Source: a virus
Direction: 5' to 3' (one strand)
IMG/VR virus record: IMGVR_UViG_3300038429_000072
Location: 1-34,047 of that record
DNA length: 34,047 nt
Of the stretch, positions 5,755 to 11,398 are shown piece after piece. The notes under the pieces are model-generated. The model did no database searches and was not told the origin of the DNA. It saw only the letters and a program-made list of their open reading frames with translations. Numbering within the stretch: the first letter of the stretch is position 1; each line of letters begins with the position of its first letter. The translations under genes and the position numbers were made by a program.

Positions 5755-5872
5755 CCACATTAAAACACGAGGCAGTCATCCTGAATTATCCACAGATTTA
5801 AATAATCTCAGACCTGTTTGCCGAAATTGCCATATAAAACGGCATAATTACAAGACTAGACAAGCAAAATGA
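5636..5872 (+). CDS. HNH endonuclease domain
   Basis: The frame contains a classical HNH (beta-beta-alpha-metal) domain: CALCGRW near residues 27-33, the catalytic LDHIKTRGSHPELS near 39-52, DLNNLRPVCRNCH near 54-66. The paired CxxC motifs bind structural zinc, and the DH and N/H residues form the metal-dependent nuclease site. The GTG at 5636 has no ribosome site, which supports the view that translation really begins at 5560 and changes frame. HNH proteins next to phage replication genes are often free-standing homing endonucleases or help packaging; here the former is more likely. Confidence 0.65.
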   Translation: MKKTEWQKTKKQWFKLNPSNHQGYWMCALCGRWVSSPDLDHIKTRGSHPELSTDLNNLRPVCRNCHIKRHNYKTRQAK

Positions 5873-6026
5873 ACATGATAGGCTGAAACGGTAAACTTAA
5901 AAACTGGGCCGCCCATTAGTAAGCAATCAATCCAATTTAGGTGCTGGTACGAAGAACTGCCTTTTAAGGTAAGGCGATTTGCACCCAAAAGTTCTCTGCA
6001 AAGGGATATGCGCCGTGAAGTGTGGG
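5873..6026 (+). other. Gene-poor stretch with stem-loop potential
   Basis: No convincing gene is visible between the HNH stop and the promoter at 6027. GGTGC near 5940 can pair with GCACC near 5981, enclosing GCCTT/AAGGC (about 5959-5975), and AGAACT near 5954 can pair with AGTTCT near 5990 as an alternative. I found no tRNA or known RNA family here. Confidence 0.3.
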
Positions 6027-6613
6027 TTGACTTATTTAATAACTTGCGCCATAATGCTTACGTCCTCCTTTGGACGCACCTTATACCCCCAACTATAAAA
6101 TTTGGTAGACGCTTAAACCGCCTTAAACTGGCGGTTTTTGCGTTCTTGAAAAAGCGTCACTTTGAGTTTACCATCCACGTCAAATGGTTGTTTATAATAG
6201 CCTTCTTGGGGATTTTAGCCTTTCCTAGCCATTCTACGCCCATTTCCTTACCGCAGCAGCCATATCCAGTCCCTAAAGCGCTAAAGCCCCTAGAAATGCC
6301 TAATTTAAGCCCACAGAGCCAAGTGGCTAGTGTTTATGTAGCACCTGCACCTGTCGTTATAACTGGGGGCAATTTATCTGCTATTCTTTTAGCGATAAGA
6401 CCCTGCGAAAGTTCTAATAATTACACAGCCCAAAATCCCACTTCTAGCGCATCGGGAGCATTTCAGATAATCATAAGCACTTGGGCTGATTATGGCGGTT
6501 ATTCGCAAGCTAAATATGCCCCGCCAGCCGTGCAGGATGCTAAAGCCCTGTTACTTTATCAAGCGGATGGTACACGTCCTTGGGTAAGTTCTGAAGGATG
6601 CTGGGGGGGCTGA
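6008..6613 (+). CDS. Rpf-like transglycosylase/lysozyme-fold secreted protein
   Basis: The C-terminal 80 residues match the Rpf/transglycosylase-like domain: LSAILLAIRPCESSNNY with likely catalytic E134, then NPTSSASGAFQIIISTWADYGGY, and PAVQDAKALLLY...WVSSEGCWG. Such domains cut peptidoglycan. Residues 60-72 (WLFIIAFLGILAF) after a KKR stretch look like a signal peptide or anchor, and a Pro-rich linker follows. The coordinates give the longest frame, but its first 46 codons run through a promoter and a terminator-like hairpin (6115-6139), so the true start may be the TTG at 6146, which would leave a normal signal peptide. C133 and C198 could form a disulfide. Likely role: lysis or wall remodelling. 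Confidence 0.75.
   Translation: MRREVWVDLFNNLRHNAYVLLWTHLIPPTIKFGRRLNRLKLAVFAFLKKRHFEFTIHVKWLFIIAFLGILAFPSHSTPISLPQQPYPVPKALKPLEMPNLSPQSQVASVYVAPAPVVITGGNLSAILLAIRPCESSNNYTAQNPTSSASGAFQIIISTWADYGGYSQAKYAPPAVQDAKALLLYQADGTRPWVSSEGCWGG
6027..6055 (+). promoter_or_regulatory. Promoter TTGACT-17-CATAAT
   Basis: TTGACT at 6027-6032 (5 of 6 consensus bases) and CATAAT at 6050-6055 (5 of 6) with an ideal 17-nt spacer. Five nt downstream begins the perfect hairpin CGTCC-TCCTTT-GGACG. It lies inside the longest reading frame of the Rpf-like gene, arguing that the frame's N-terminal part is not the real protein. Confidence 0.55.
6061..6139 (+). ncRNA. Candidate ~80-nt small RNA or attenuated leader
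   Basis: The segment runs from the predicted start site (6061) to an intrinsic terminator. It opens with a hairpin, CGTCC/GGACG (6061-6076), whose 5' arm and loop contain CCTCCTTT, the anti-Shine-Dalgarno sequence of 16S rRNA. It ends with AAACCGCC (6115-6122) pairing with GGCGGTTT (6130-6137) plus trailing T. It would give a free RNA of about 80 nt, or act as an attenuator ahead of the Rpf-like gene. Base pairing with AAAGGAG ribosome sites is possible but inferred. Confidence 0.4.
6115..6139 (+). terminator. Intrinsic terminator (8-bp stem)
   Basis: AAACCGCC-(7 nt)-GGCGGTTT followed by TT, giving five T in a row counting the stem end (6135-6139). It is a good rho-independent terminator by shape. 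It lies inside the N-terminal part of the Rpf-like frame. Confidence 0.5.
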
Positions 6614-6701
6614 TAGCGCTAGAGGGACAGTTCAGGCTCACTTCTTTCGTTCCCTGTCCATTCGTGAGCTGGCTCAACCTTTATTCGGCTGCTATCTTTT
6701 T
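6612..6701. terminator. Structured convergence region, possible pseudoknot and terminator
   Basis: The region separates convergent operons. GATAGC (6612-6617) pairs with GCTATC (6691-6696), which is followed by TTTTT. Inside, GGACAG (6625-6630) pairs with CTGTCC (6654-6659), and GCTCAC (6636-6641) pairs with GTGAGC (6664-6669). These two stems interlock (a-b-a'-b'), so both can form only as a pseudoknot. It could be an elaborate terminator for the rightward operon or a structured RNA. Confidence 0.4.
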
Positions 6702-6741
6702 ATAAGTTGGCCGGTTCTAGCAAGCCCTCTTGGATTATAAC

Positions 6742-6906
6742 TTATTCGTAACGGCTGTAGTCAACGGGTTCTTCAATAGTCAGTTGGTTCTGCTGTCTAA
6801 TTTCTTCCAAGTGGGTTTTTAGAAACTCCATGTATATTTTAAGGCTGTTTATTTGAAATACCAGTTTATCTTCTTCGGATTGCCAGGTTGATTTATCTTT
6901 TTCCAC
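6742..6906 (-). CDS. Small hypothetical protein, 54 aa
   Basis: A GTG-started frame overlaps the previous stop (TAGTG). The product, MEKDKSTWQSEEDKLVFQIN... ending ...DYSRYE, is charged and helical, with a central coiled-coil-like segment. It is the last gene of the leftward lysis block. The ribosome site is weak, so translation probably depends on coupling to the upstream gene. No family recognised. Confidence 0.45.
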   Translation of the reverse strand: MEKDKSTWQSEEDKLVFQINSLKIYMEFLKTHLEEIRQQNQLTIEEPVDYSRYE

Positions 6907-7352
6907 TACAACCACTCAATCGGTACGCCTTTTGCTGCCTCTACGTCCTGTTCAAGCCATTCGATGTAGACTTCCTCTTCCCAAGGTGACGGCTCTTCTT
7001 CAATTATCACATCGGGATGCCAGCCGTAATTACTAGCAAAAGTTCCATGTTCACGATTGGCTAGGTTCAGTATATGCAATCGGTCTTTTCCAAGAGCCAC
7101 ACCGCCCATCCAAGTTAAAAGTTCTAACTGCCCAAAAGCCCGTGTCCAGGTTTCTTCATCGGCATCGTCAATCCGAGAAGCTGCCAGATAATCCTGTTCT
7201 GATTTTTGCCAGAATAAAGCAATAACCAACATCCCCAACTTTCTAATATCCGTGCCAGGGTGTTCGTTAAAGTACTTTTCCCTGTCAGGATGGCTTCTGA
7301 AAAGCAGCATCCCCTCGCCGTCTATCTTGGCTGCCCAGGGTTTAATCTCCAT
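6906..7352 (-). CDS. Hypothetical protein, 148 aa
   Basis: MEIKPWAAKIDGEGMLLFRS... is a soluble acidic protein rich in Trp and Glu, with a central helical region (DADEETWTRAFGQLELLTWMGG) and an acidic C-terminal part (EEEPSPWEEEVYIEWLEQD). The start has GGAGG (ACGGAGGTGAAAG) just upstream and overlaps the preceding gene by 11 nt. It sits in the lysis block between tiny genes, with no recognised domain. Confidence 0.65.
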   Translation of the reverse strand: MEIKPWAAKIDGEGMLLFRSHPDREKYFNEHPGTDIRKLGMLVIALFWQKSEQDYLAASRIDDADEETWTRAFGQLELLTWMGGVALGKDRLHILNLANREHGTFASNYGWHPDVIIEEEPSPWEEEVYIEWLEQDVEAAKGVPIEWL

Positions 7353-7512
7353 CTTTCACCTCCGTATATTCGTAAGTGTACTCATCGGGATGTTCAGGGT
7401 CTACGGGGTAAATATCTATATAAACGGCGGTATCTTTTTTAGCCAGAGATAAAAGCAGCATCCCAAGTATGGCTTCGGTAGGGGCGTTGGAAATGGGATA
7501 AAGTTCACTCAT
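7342..7512 (-). CDS. Small hypothetical protein, 56 aa
   Basis: The frame reads MSELYPISNAPTEAILGMLL... and ends ...YEYTEVKDGD. The ATG overlaps the stop of the preceding gene (ATGA), and its end overlaps the next gene by 11 nt, so it is part of a tightly coupled chain. The product is alpha/beta with an acidic, Tyr-rich C-terminus. No family recognised. Confidence 0.5.
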   Translation of the reverse strand: MSELYPISNAPTEAILGMLLLSLAKKDTAVYIDIYPVDPEHPDEYTYEYTEVKDGD

Positions 7513-7799
7513 GGTTTATGTATACCTCTGGCTGCTAATTCTTGCCTCATCTTTTCGTGGTCTACTACATATTGCATAAGAGTTTCGGTGGGTTTGGGTG
7601 GTGGCTCCGTAGTCTGATGTAAGATAATTTCCTCATATTCGCACATCGGTACAAGGTTAATCTTCAACTCCCTAAACTTTTTTTCTAAAGGAGTAGTATA
7701 TTCACTGGCAGGCCAAAACAGATGATGTAGAATTATTCTACAACCTAATTGGCTGAGCCGCCGAGGGCAATCCTCGTGGTGTTGGCGGCAGCGTTCCAC
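7509..7799 (-). CDS. Hypothetical protein with Cys/His N-terminus, 96 aa
   Basis: A GTG-started frame begins 1 nt after the stop of the holin-like gene. It opens with MERCRQHHEDCPRR, whose Cys/His spacing could bind a metal, and continues with LGCRIILHHLFWPASEYTTP and a helical C-terminus (DHEKMRQELAARG). No ribosome site is clear, so coupling is likely. It lies directly behind the endolysin and holin-like genes. Function unknown. Confidence 0.5.
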   Translation of the reverse strand: MERCRQHHEDCPRRLSQLGCRIILHHLFWPASEYTTPLEKKFRELKINLVPMCEYEEIILHQTTEPPPKPTETLMQYVVDHEKMRQELAARGIHKP

Positions 7800-7800
7800 G

Positions 7801-8001
7801 TCAGATCTTTAATTTAGATACAGCAGCTCTAAGGGTTATAAGACCTAAGCCGTTAAAACCAATAATCCCCTGTACAGTTGTAAGGAACTGACTTAAAGTC
7901 GTATCACCTGTCAGATATTTCTCTAAAGCCGTCAGAAACATCAAAGTCCCAAGAATATAAGTCTTGTAACCTGATAGAAACTTTTTTACTGTGTTGAACA
8001 T
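7801..8001 (-). CDS. Holin-like small membrane protein, 66 aa
   Basis: The protein begins MFNTVKKFLSGYKTYILGTL and has two hydrophobic segments (about 13-27 and 40-57) separated by a short polar turn, ending with a basic tail (RAAVSKLKI). Short proteins with a KTYI start and GLGLITLRAAVSKL-type end are frequent beside phage endolysins and are thought to be holins or holin-like. It directly follows the CHAP endolysin gene and has a strong AAAGGAG site. Role in membrane permeabilisation is inferred. Confidence 0.65.
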   Translation of the reverse strand: MFNTVKKFLSGYKTYILGTLMFLTALEKYLTGDTTLSQFLTTVQGIIGFNGLGLITLRAAVSKLKI

Positions 8002-8003
8002 TG

Positions 8004-8744
8004 TTACTCCTTTCCTATAAATACTTTAATTAACCAAGCCAGCAATCCTGATCCCTTACCCGATGGCTGGGCCGCAGGTTCAACAGGAGTTGAAGTAACG
8101 GTTACTGTCGTATCGGCAGTACCCGTAGTCGATGTCAATTCTGTTATTTTAGTTTGGAGTTGTGGAACTTCAGCGGCTAATGCAGCAGTATTAGCTAGAG
8201 TGGTTTGTCTTTGGGCATATTCTGGGCTATCTAAGAGTTCCTGTAATACCACATCTGCGGGTTGGCCAATATAGCCATCCGCGCCTGGATGGTCAGGCGC
8301 ACGATCAAAGACTGCTTTATATAAATTATTGAGCATGTTCTCGTCAACCATTATCATTTCTCCTTGATTACTTACTACTCTAACATTTCCTACATCTTCG
8401 CTCCAACCTACATATTGCACCTCGTAAGCTGTAGCCAGCGCTTGAACTGATGGAAAAACTTTGTGGCCCGAACCACTCAGGGGATTAGTATAAACTCCGC
8501 TAGGAGTGGAGACGGCCACATGGCCCCAATTCCGTGTAACCCCGTCAATAGTTCCTGTCCATGAGAACCAAACTGGTACTGAATTAGCAGGCAGAGGGTC
8601 GGTGTGTTTGAACTGAGTATCTAACCATCCCTGCCATGCGTAAGGATCGGGGTCATTCTTCACTCCGAAAACCTGCTCTACATAAGCTAGACAATAATCC
8701 GGTTGGCCAACAACCGATAAATTAGGCTGGATTAACTGGTTCAT
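8004..8744 (-). CDS. CHAP-domain endolysin, 246 aa
   Basis: Residues 10-95 form a CHAP (NlpC/P60-like) amidase/peptidase domain: catalytic C18 in QPDYCLAYVEQVFG, H75 in RNWGHVAVS, and a probable third polar residue N87. It would cut peptide bonds in peptidoglycan. Residues 137-180 (LNNLYKAVFDRAPDHPGADG..., ELLDSPEYAQR) resemble a DUF4214-like repeat and may help bind the wall. A Thr/Pro-rich linker follows, then a C-terminal hydrophobic helix (GLLAWLIKVFIGKE) that could anchor it. The AGGTGAG site precedes the ATG. It neighbours holin-like genes, completing a lysis cassette. Confidence 0.8.
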   Translation of the reverse strand: MNQLIQPNLSVVGQPDYCLAYVEQVFGVKNDPDPYAWQGWLDTQFKHTDPLPANSVPVWFSWTGTIDGVTRNWGHVAVSTPSGVYTNPLSGSGHKVFPSVQALATAYEVQYVGWSEDVGNVRVVSNQGEMIMVDENMLNNLYKAVFDRAPDHPGADGYIGQPADVVLQELLDSPEYAQRQTTLANTAALAAEVPQLQTKITELTSTTGTADTTVTVTSTPVEPAAQPSGKGSGLLAWLIKVFIGKE

Positions 8745-8928
8745 TGCTCACCTGTACTAACGCTAACACATGGTCTTCCGAAGAGTCAATCGTCACGACA
8801 TAAGTGATTCTTCCCTGTTCAGTCTCAATTCTATTTAATTCCTCGGCTAGATGATTAGCGATAGGTTCTTCCACTAAATGTAAGAAAGATTTATTATCTC
8901 GGCGGACGTGTACGGGAAGCCAGCTCAT
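8722..8928 (-). CDS. Small hypothetical protein, 68 aa
   Basis: MSWLPVHVRRDNKSFLHLVE... is a short alpha/beta protein with a helix (EPIANHLAEELNRIETEQG) and a beta strand pair (RITYVVTIDSS, HVLALVQVSN). It overlaps the endolysin gene by 23 nt and its start overlaps the upstream stop (ATGA). There is no membrane segment. Its position between the XhlA-like and CHAP genes suggests a lysis-related role, but none is recognisable. Confidence 0.6.
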   Translation of the reverse strand: MSWLPVHVRRDNKSFLHLVEEPIANHLAEELNRIETEQGRITYVVTIDSSEDHVLALVQVSNEPVNPA

Positions 8929-9200
8929 TTTATAACCTTTAGGGCGTAAAGTACCAAATAACCAAAGACTAAAGATACTACCGCTGACACACTGGGATAT
9001 ACCCAGCCGACTCGAAAATTATGTTTTTTGAGAGCATTGAGTTCTTCTCGTATAGCAGTAACTTGTGTCTGCACCAAAGTCATATTATCAATTTTATTTA
9101 TTAGGGTATCAACTTTGGACTCAACTCGCCCTAGTTGGGTTGTATTAGTGGACATCTGTACTTCCAATCTGGCTATCTTAATACTATTAGCTTCGCTCAT
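8925..9200 (-). CDS. XhlA-like coiled-coil membrane protein, 91 aa
   Basis: Residues 5-60 are a coiled coil (IARLEVQMSTNTTQLGRVES, KVDTLINKID...) and residues 65-88 are one membrane helix (GWVYPSVSAVVSLVFGYLVL). This arrangement, coiled coil then C-terminal anchor, matches haemolysin XhlA-type holin partners of phage lysis modules, and the 91-aa length fits. ATGA overlaps exist on both sides. It may assist the holin-like protein encoded downstream. The assignment rests on architecture rather than strong motifs. Confidence 0.6.
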   Translation of the reverse strand: MSEANSIKIARLEVQMSTNTTQLGRVESKVDTLINKIDNMTLVQTQVTAIREELNALKKHNFRVGWVYPSVSAVVSLVFGYLVLYALKVIK

Positions 9201-9562
9201 TTCAACTTCTTATTTATGGCTGTAGTTAATTTATGGACTTCTCTGGTCAGTTTGGTATTCTCTAAAAGTTCCAATTCCTGATGTTTATACTGGTGCTCGG
9301 CTTGGGTCTTATCCCGCGCCGATTGTTGATTTTGACCCACCATAATAATTGAAAGAAGTACTAATTGCAGGAAAGTCTGAGCTAGCCACGCTACATCGGC
9401 AATTACACTATGTTCTTTAAGGATTGAGGGTAGGCTTATAAAGGCGATTACCGCAAAAATCCCCGCACATAGCATCGTGCCGACAAAAGCCGTAATTCTC
9501 AGTCCGAGCCTGTCGCTCCATGAGATTTTAGCTTTGTGTTCTTGGTGCCAGTTTTTATGCAT
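9197..9562 (-). CDS. DUF1003-like membrane protein, 121 aa
   Basis: The sequence follows the DUF1003 pattern: a charged start (SWSDRLGLRITAFVGTMLCA), membrane segment one (about 23-46), a polar loop, membrane segment two (about 60-78), and then the characteristic IIMVGQNQQSARDKTQAEHQ followed by a long helix. The family is found in bacteria and phages with unknown function. It heads the leftward lysis block together with the 28-aa gene upstream, downstream of a hairpin leader promoter. The C-terminal coiled-coil tail may interact with the XhlA-like protein. Confidence 0.7.
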   Translation of the reverse strand: MHKNWHQEHKAKISWSDRLGLRITAFVGTMLCAGIFAVIAFISLPSILKEHSVIADVAWLAQTFLQLVLLSIIMVGQNQQSARDKTQAEHQYKHQELELLENTKLTREVHKLTTAINKKLK

Positions 9563-9641
9563 CAGCTTTTACCTGTTCCTGTTCTACAGTAGATACGCCA
9601 TTAGTGATTTTGAGTGCTAACCAACGGTTAAATCTTTTCAT
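9555..9641 (-). CDS. 28-aa peptide resembling a truncated DUF1003 N-terminus
   Basis: MKRFNRWLALKITNGVSTVE ending in EQEQVKADA. It is the first frame after the hairpin leader and has no ribosome site, as the U-run of the hairpin ends at the ATG. The RWLALKITNGVST stretch resembles DRLGLRITAFVGT of the following DUF1003-like protein, so it may be a remnant of a duplication or a leader peptide. Its 3' end overlaps the next ATG. Confidence 0.4.
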   Translation of the reverse strand: MKRFNRWLALKITNGVSTVEQEQVKADA

Positions 9642-9649
9642 ATAAAAAA

Positions 9650-9702
9650 ACAGCCTCGGGCTGTCCTACTGGCATTATATATCAAAATCCCTAAATTATA
9701 AG
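9650..9702 (-). promoter_or_regulatory. Hairpin leader promoter 7 (lysis block)
   Basis: Minus strand: perfect TATAAT (+ coordinates 9674-9679), 7 nt, then GGACAGCC-CGA-GGCTGT followed by seven T (hairpin 9650-9664). A poor -35 (CTTATA, 9697-9702) sits at 17 nt. The transcript would start with the hairpin. One of seven equivalent modules in the window. By itself the hairpin looks like a strong intrinsic terminator. Confidence 0.6.
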
Positions 9703-9706
9703 GTTT

Positions 9707-10156
9707 TTAGTTGGCTAAGGTATATTCAATGAATATAAAGGGGACTGTTAAAGAAGCAACATAGGTGTGGGCAGTTGAATTAAAGACCGAGGCGGTCAAC
9801 GTAATCACGTTTCCGTTTATCTGCTGATACAAAGTCCCGGGCAAAGCCGCCCCACCGAATGGGATGTCGTAATAAGCTATATTGCCTGAATAAGTCCCGG
9901 ACGCCACTTCCATTTGATACCAATAGGGTTTAACAGTTCCAAATAATCCATCAAAAAGCTCGGTAAAATTAGCAAAAGCCATAGTAAACACTGGGTTGTC
10001 ACTCAAGGTTACATTAACTGTAGTTTGGGAAAAAGGTACACTTGGAGTAGCGGGAGGGACTGACGCAGGGAAAGTAATTGACCCAGGATAGGAATTGATG
10101 TTTTTGAAAGAGTTATAGCCGGTGTGTAAAATGAGTTTGGATAAATCAGGATTCAT
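9707..10156 (-). CDS. Virion or tail-associated protein, 149 aa
   Basis: A beta-rich, Thr/Val/Phe-rich protein (…SQTTVNVTLSDNPVFTMAFA…, …GNVITLTASVFNSTAHTYVA…) with the low charge typical of phage tail or decoration proteins. It is the last of four genes linked by ATGA overlaps at 10153, 10515 and 10892, which argues they make one structural unit. No signal peptide; residues 25-40 are Pro-rich. No specific family recognised. Confidence 0.65.
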   Translation of the reverse strand: MNPDLSKLILHTGYNSFKNINSYPGSITFPASVPPATPSVPFSQTTVNVTLSDNPVFTMAFANFTELFDGLFGTVKPYWYQMEVASGTYSGNIAYYDIPFGGAALPGTLYQQINGNVITLTASVFNSTAHTYVASLTVPFIFIEYTLAN

Positions 10157-10518
10157 AGGGCGTAATCCCTGTAAATCACATAGTAAATTAGATAAGTTCC
10201 AGTCAAAGTATTTTTCCAGTAGCCTAACTCAAGATAGATATTCGTGGCGTCCGCCCAACAGACCAAGTAAGGGCCAGAAACACCATTAACCAGAGTCTCA
10301 CCAACAATCCTGTTTCCCATTGGCGGGTAAATTACTCCATTTTGGAAAGGTTCATAATAAGTCCTGAACATTGGTACAAATCCTAAATTATGAGGAATTG
10401 GGGTTATAGTAACGTAATTTCCCAACAGAAGAGTAGCGGGTGCGGCCACAGCCTGCGAACCGCTGGAAGAATCCCGTTTCATATAGTTTTTCCCACTCCA
10501 AAAATTTATCTGGGTCAT
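10153..10518 (-). CDS. Virion or tail-associated protein, 121 aa
   Basis: The sequence (MTQINFWSGKNYMKRDSSSG...) opens with a short polar segment and continues as a beta-sandwich-like domain rich in Tyr and Pro (GNYVTITPIPHNLGFVPMFR, GPYLVCWADATNIYLELGYW). The HNLGFVPMF stretch is common in small phage minor tail proteins. It overlaps its neighbours on both sides as ATGA. Function is inferred from context only. Confidence 0.65.
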   Translation of the reverse strand: MTQINFWSGKNYMKRDSSSGSQAVAAPATLLLGNYVTITPIPHNLGFVPMFRTYYEPFQNGVIYPPMGNRIVGETLVNGVSGPYLVCWADATNIYLELGYWKNTLTGTYLIYYVIYRDYAL

Positions 10519-10895
10519 GAAATTGTATCCAAGGTATAGTTTATCGTTACATTCTGAGTTGCGGTGTAATTGGACAAAAAGATAAAAGAAATAGTCGTAT
10601 TACTACAAGCCATCGTCACGCCCATTTGCAATAGTTGCTGGGTCAATCCTGAATTGAAATAAGACAACTGGACAGATTGGTCATAAAAATTACTGCCATC
10701 CAGAGAATAAGAGAGCGTAGTATAGGCTTTTTTCCCATAAGGATTAGCTATCGTGAAAATTGTAGTCCTATCGTTGCCTCCTCCAGGAGTGGCTGGGCCA
10801 GGAACTGAATAAGTTACAGGAGAAGGATTTTGATAAACAATTTTATCTATCGGGTAATTAGAATAAAACTGTAATTTGGAGGCATCTACGGTCAT
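10515..10895 (-). CDS. Virion or tail-associated protein, 126 aa
   Basis: A beta-rich protein (…RTTIFTIANPYGKKAYTTLS…, …TTISFIFLSNYTATQNVTIN…) with a Gly/Pro-rich linker near residues 30-42 (VPGPATPGGGND). Its ending NYTLDTIS and overall composition match the neighbouring tail genes, to which it is joined by ATGA overlaps. No named family. Confidence 0.65.
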   Translation of the reverse strand: MTVDASKLQFYSNYPIDKIVYQNPSPVTYSVPGPATPGGGNDRTTIFTIANPYGKKAYTTLSYSLDGSNFYDQSVQLSYFNSGLTQQLLQMGVTMACSNTTISFIFLSNYTATQNVTINYTLDTIS

Positions 10896-11398
10896 GAGAA
10901 AGCGCTCGCCACACTATTCCCGGGTTTGGCAATGGCTAGACCATAGCTCCCATCCGGTAATAGCCCCATTTGGATATTATTGAGATCGTAAGTTTTGTCA
11001 TACCAATACTGTGTAGACCCTACGATTTTGTATAATAGATATCCGCTGGTGTCTAAAGCAAAGAATCCAAAATCTCCACTACCATCTGGGATTAAACCCA
11101 TTTCTACCTTTGAATTGTCATCATTGGTGACGGTTACGGCATTATTTGGGCCGTCTATTACTATTGCCCCCGAACCTACATTTATTGTTCCTGTAGTTCC
11201 GTCTATAGCTATATCTATCTCTCCGGTCACAGGATTAGTTACTGTGATTTTACCAGTTATATTTTGAGTTCCCCGTTGATTGCCAGTAGAAATCTGACGT
11301 GGCAAAACACGGGACAAATCACTACTACCGAGGTCAATCTCACTACTTTGGGCAGAATCAACGATAGTACCAGAGGAGGGCGTATAGGGAGTACTCAT
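10892..11398 (-). CDS. Tail fibre-like protein, 168 aa
   Basis: The first 45 residues are Ser/Thr/Gln-rich, then repeating short beta strands with Gly and Asn turns appear (GTTGTINVGSGAIVIDGPNN, NAVTVTNDDNSKVEMGLIPD). MGLIPDGSGDFGFFALDTSG is echoed later by MGLLPDGSYGLAIAKPGNS. This duplicated strand pattern fits a trimeric fibre or spike segment. It lies between the large tail hub gene and the small beta-rich genes, with ATGA overlaps to both. Confidence 0.65.
   Translation of the reverse strand: MSTPYTPSSGTIVDSAQSSEIDLGSSDLSRVLPRQISTGNQRGTQNITGKITVTNPVTGEIDIAIDGTTGTINVGSGAIVIDGPNNAVTVTNDDNSKVEMGLIPDGSGDFGFFALDTSGYLLYKIVGSTQYWYDKTYDLNNIQMGLLPDGSYGLAIAKPGNSVASAFS

Noticed and set aside
5783-5795. 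TTATCCACA DnaA box in the HNH gene
   Set aside because: A single exact match inside a coding sequence with no other origin features nearby is likely chance.
5873-6007. tRNA gene
   Set aside because: GGTGC/GCACC can pair, but the segment is too short and has no T-loop (GTTCRA) or anticodon arm. No other tRNA was recognised by eye on either strand.
6612-6701. HDV-like ribozyme
   Set aside because: The stem order is pseudoknot-like, but only 4 nt separate the two 3' arms, so the P4 and catalytic joining region are absent.
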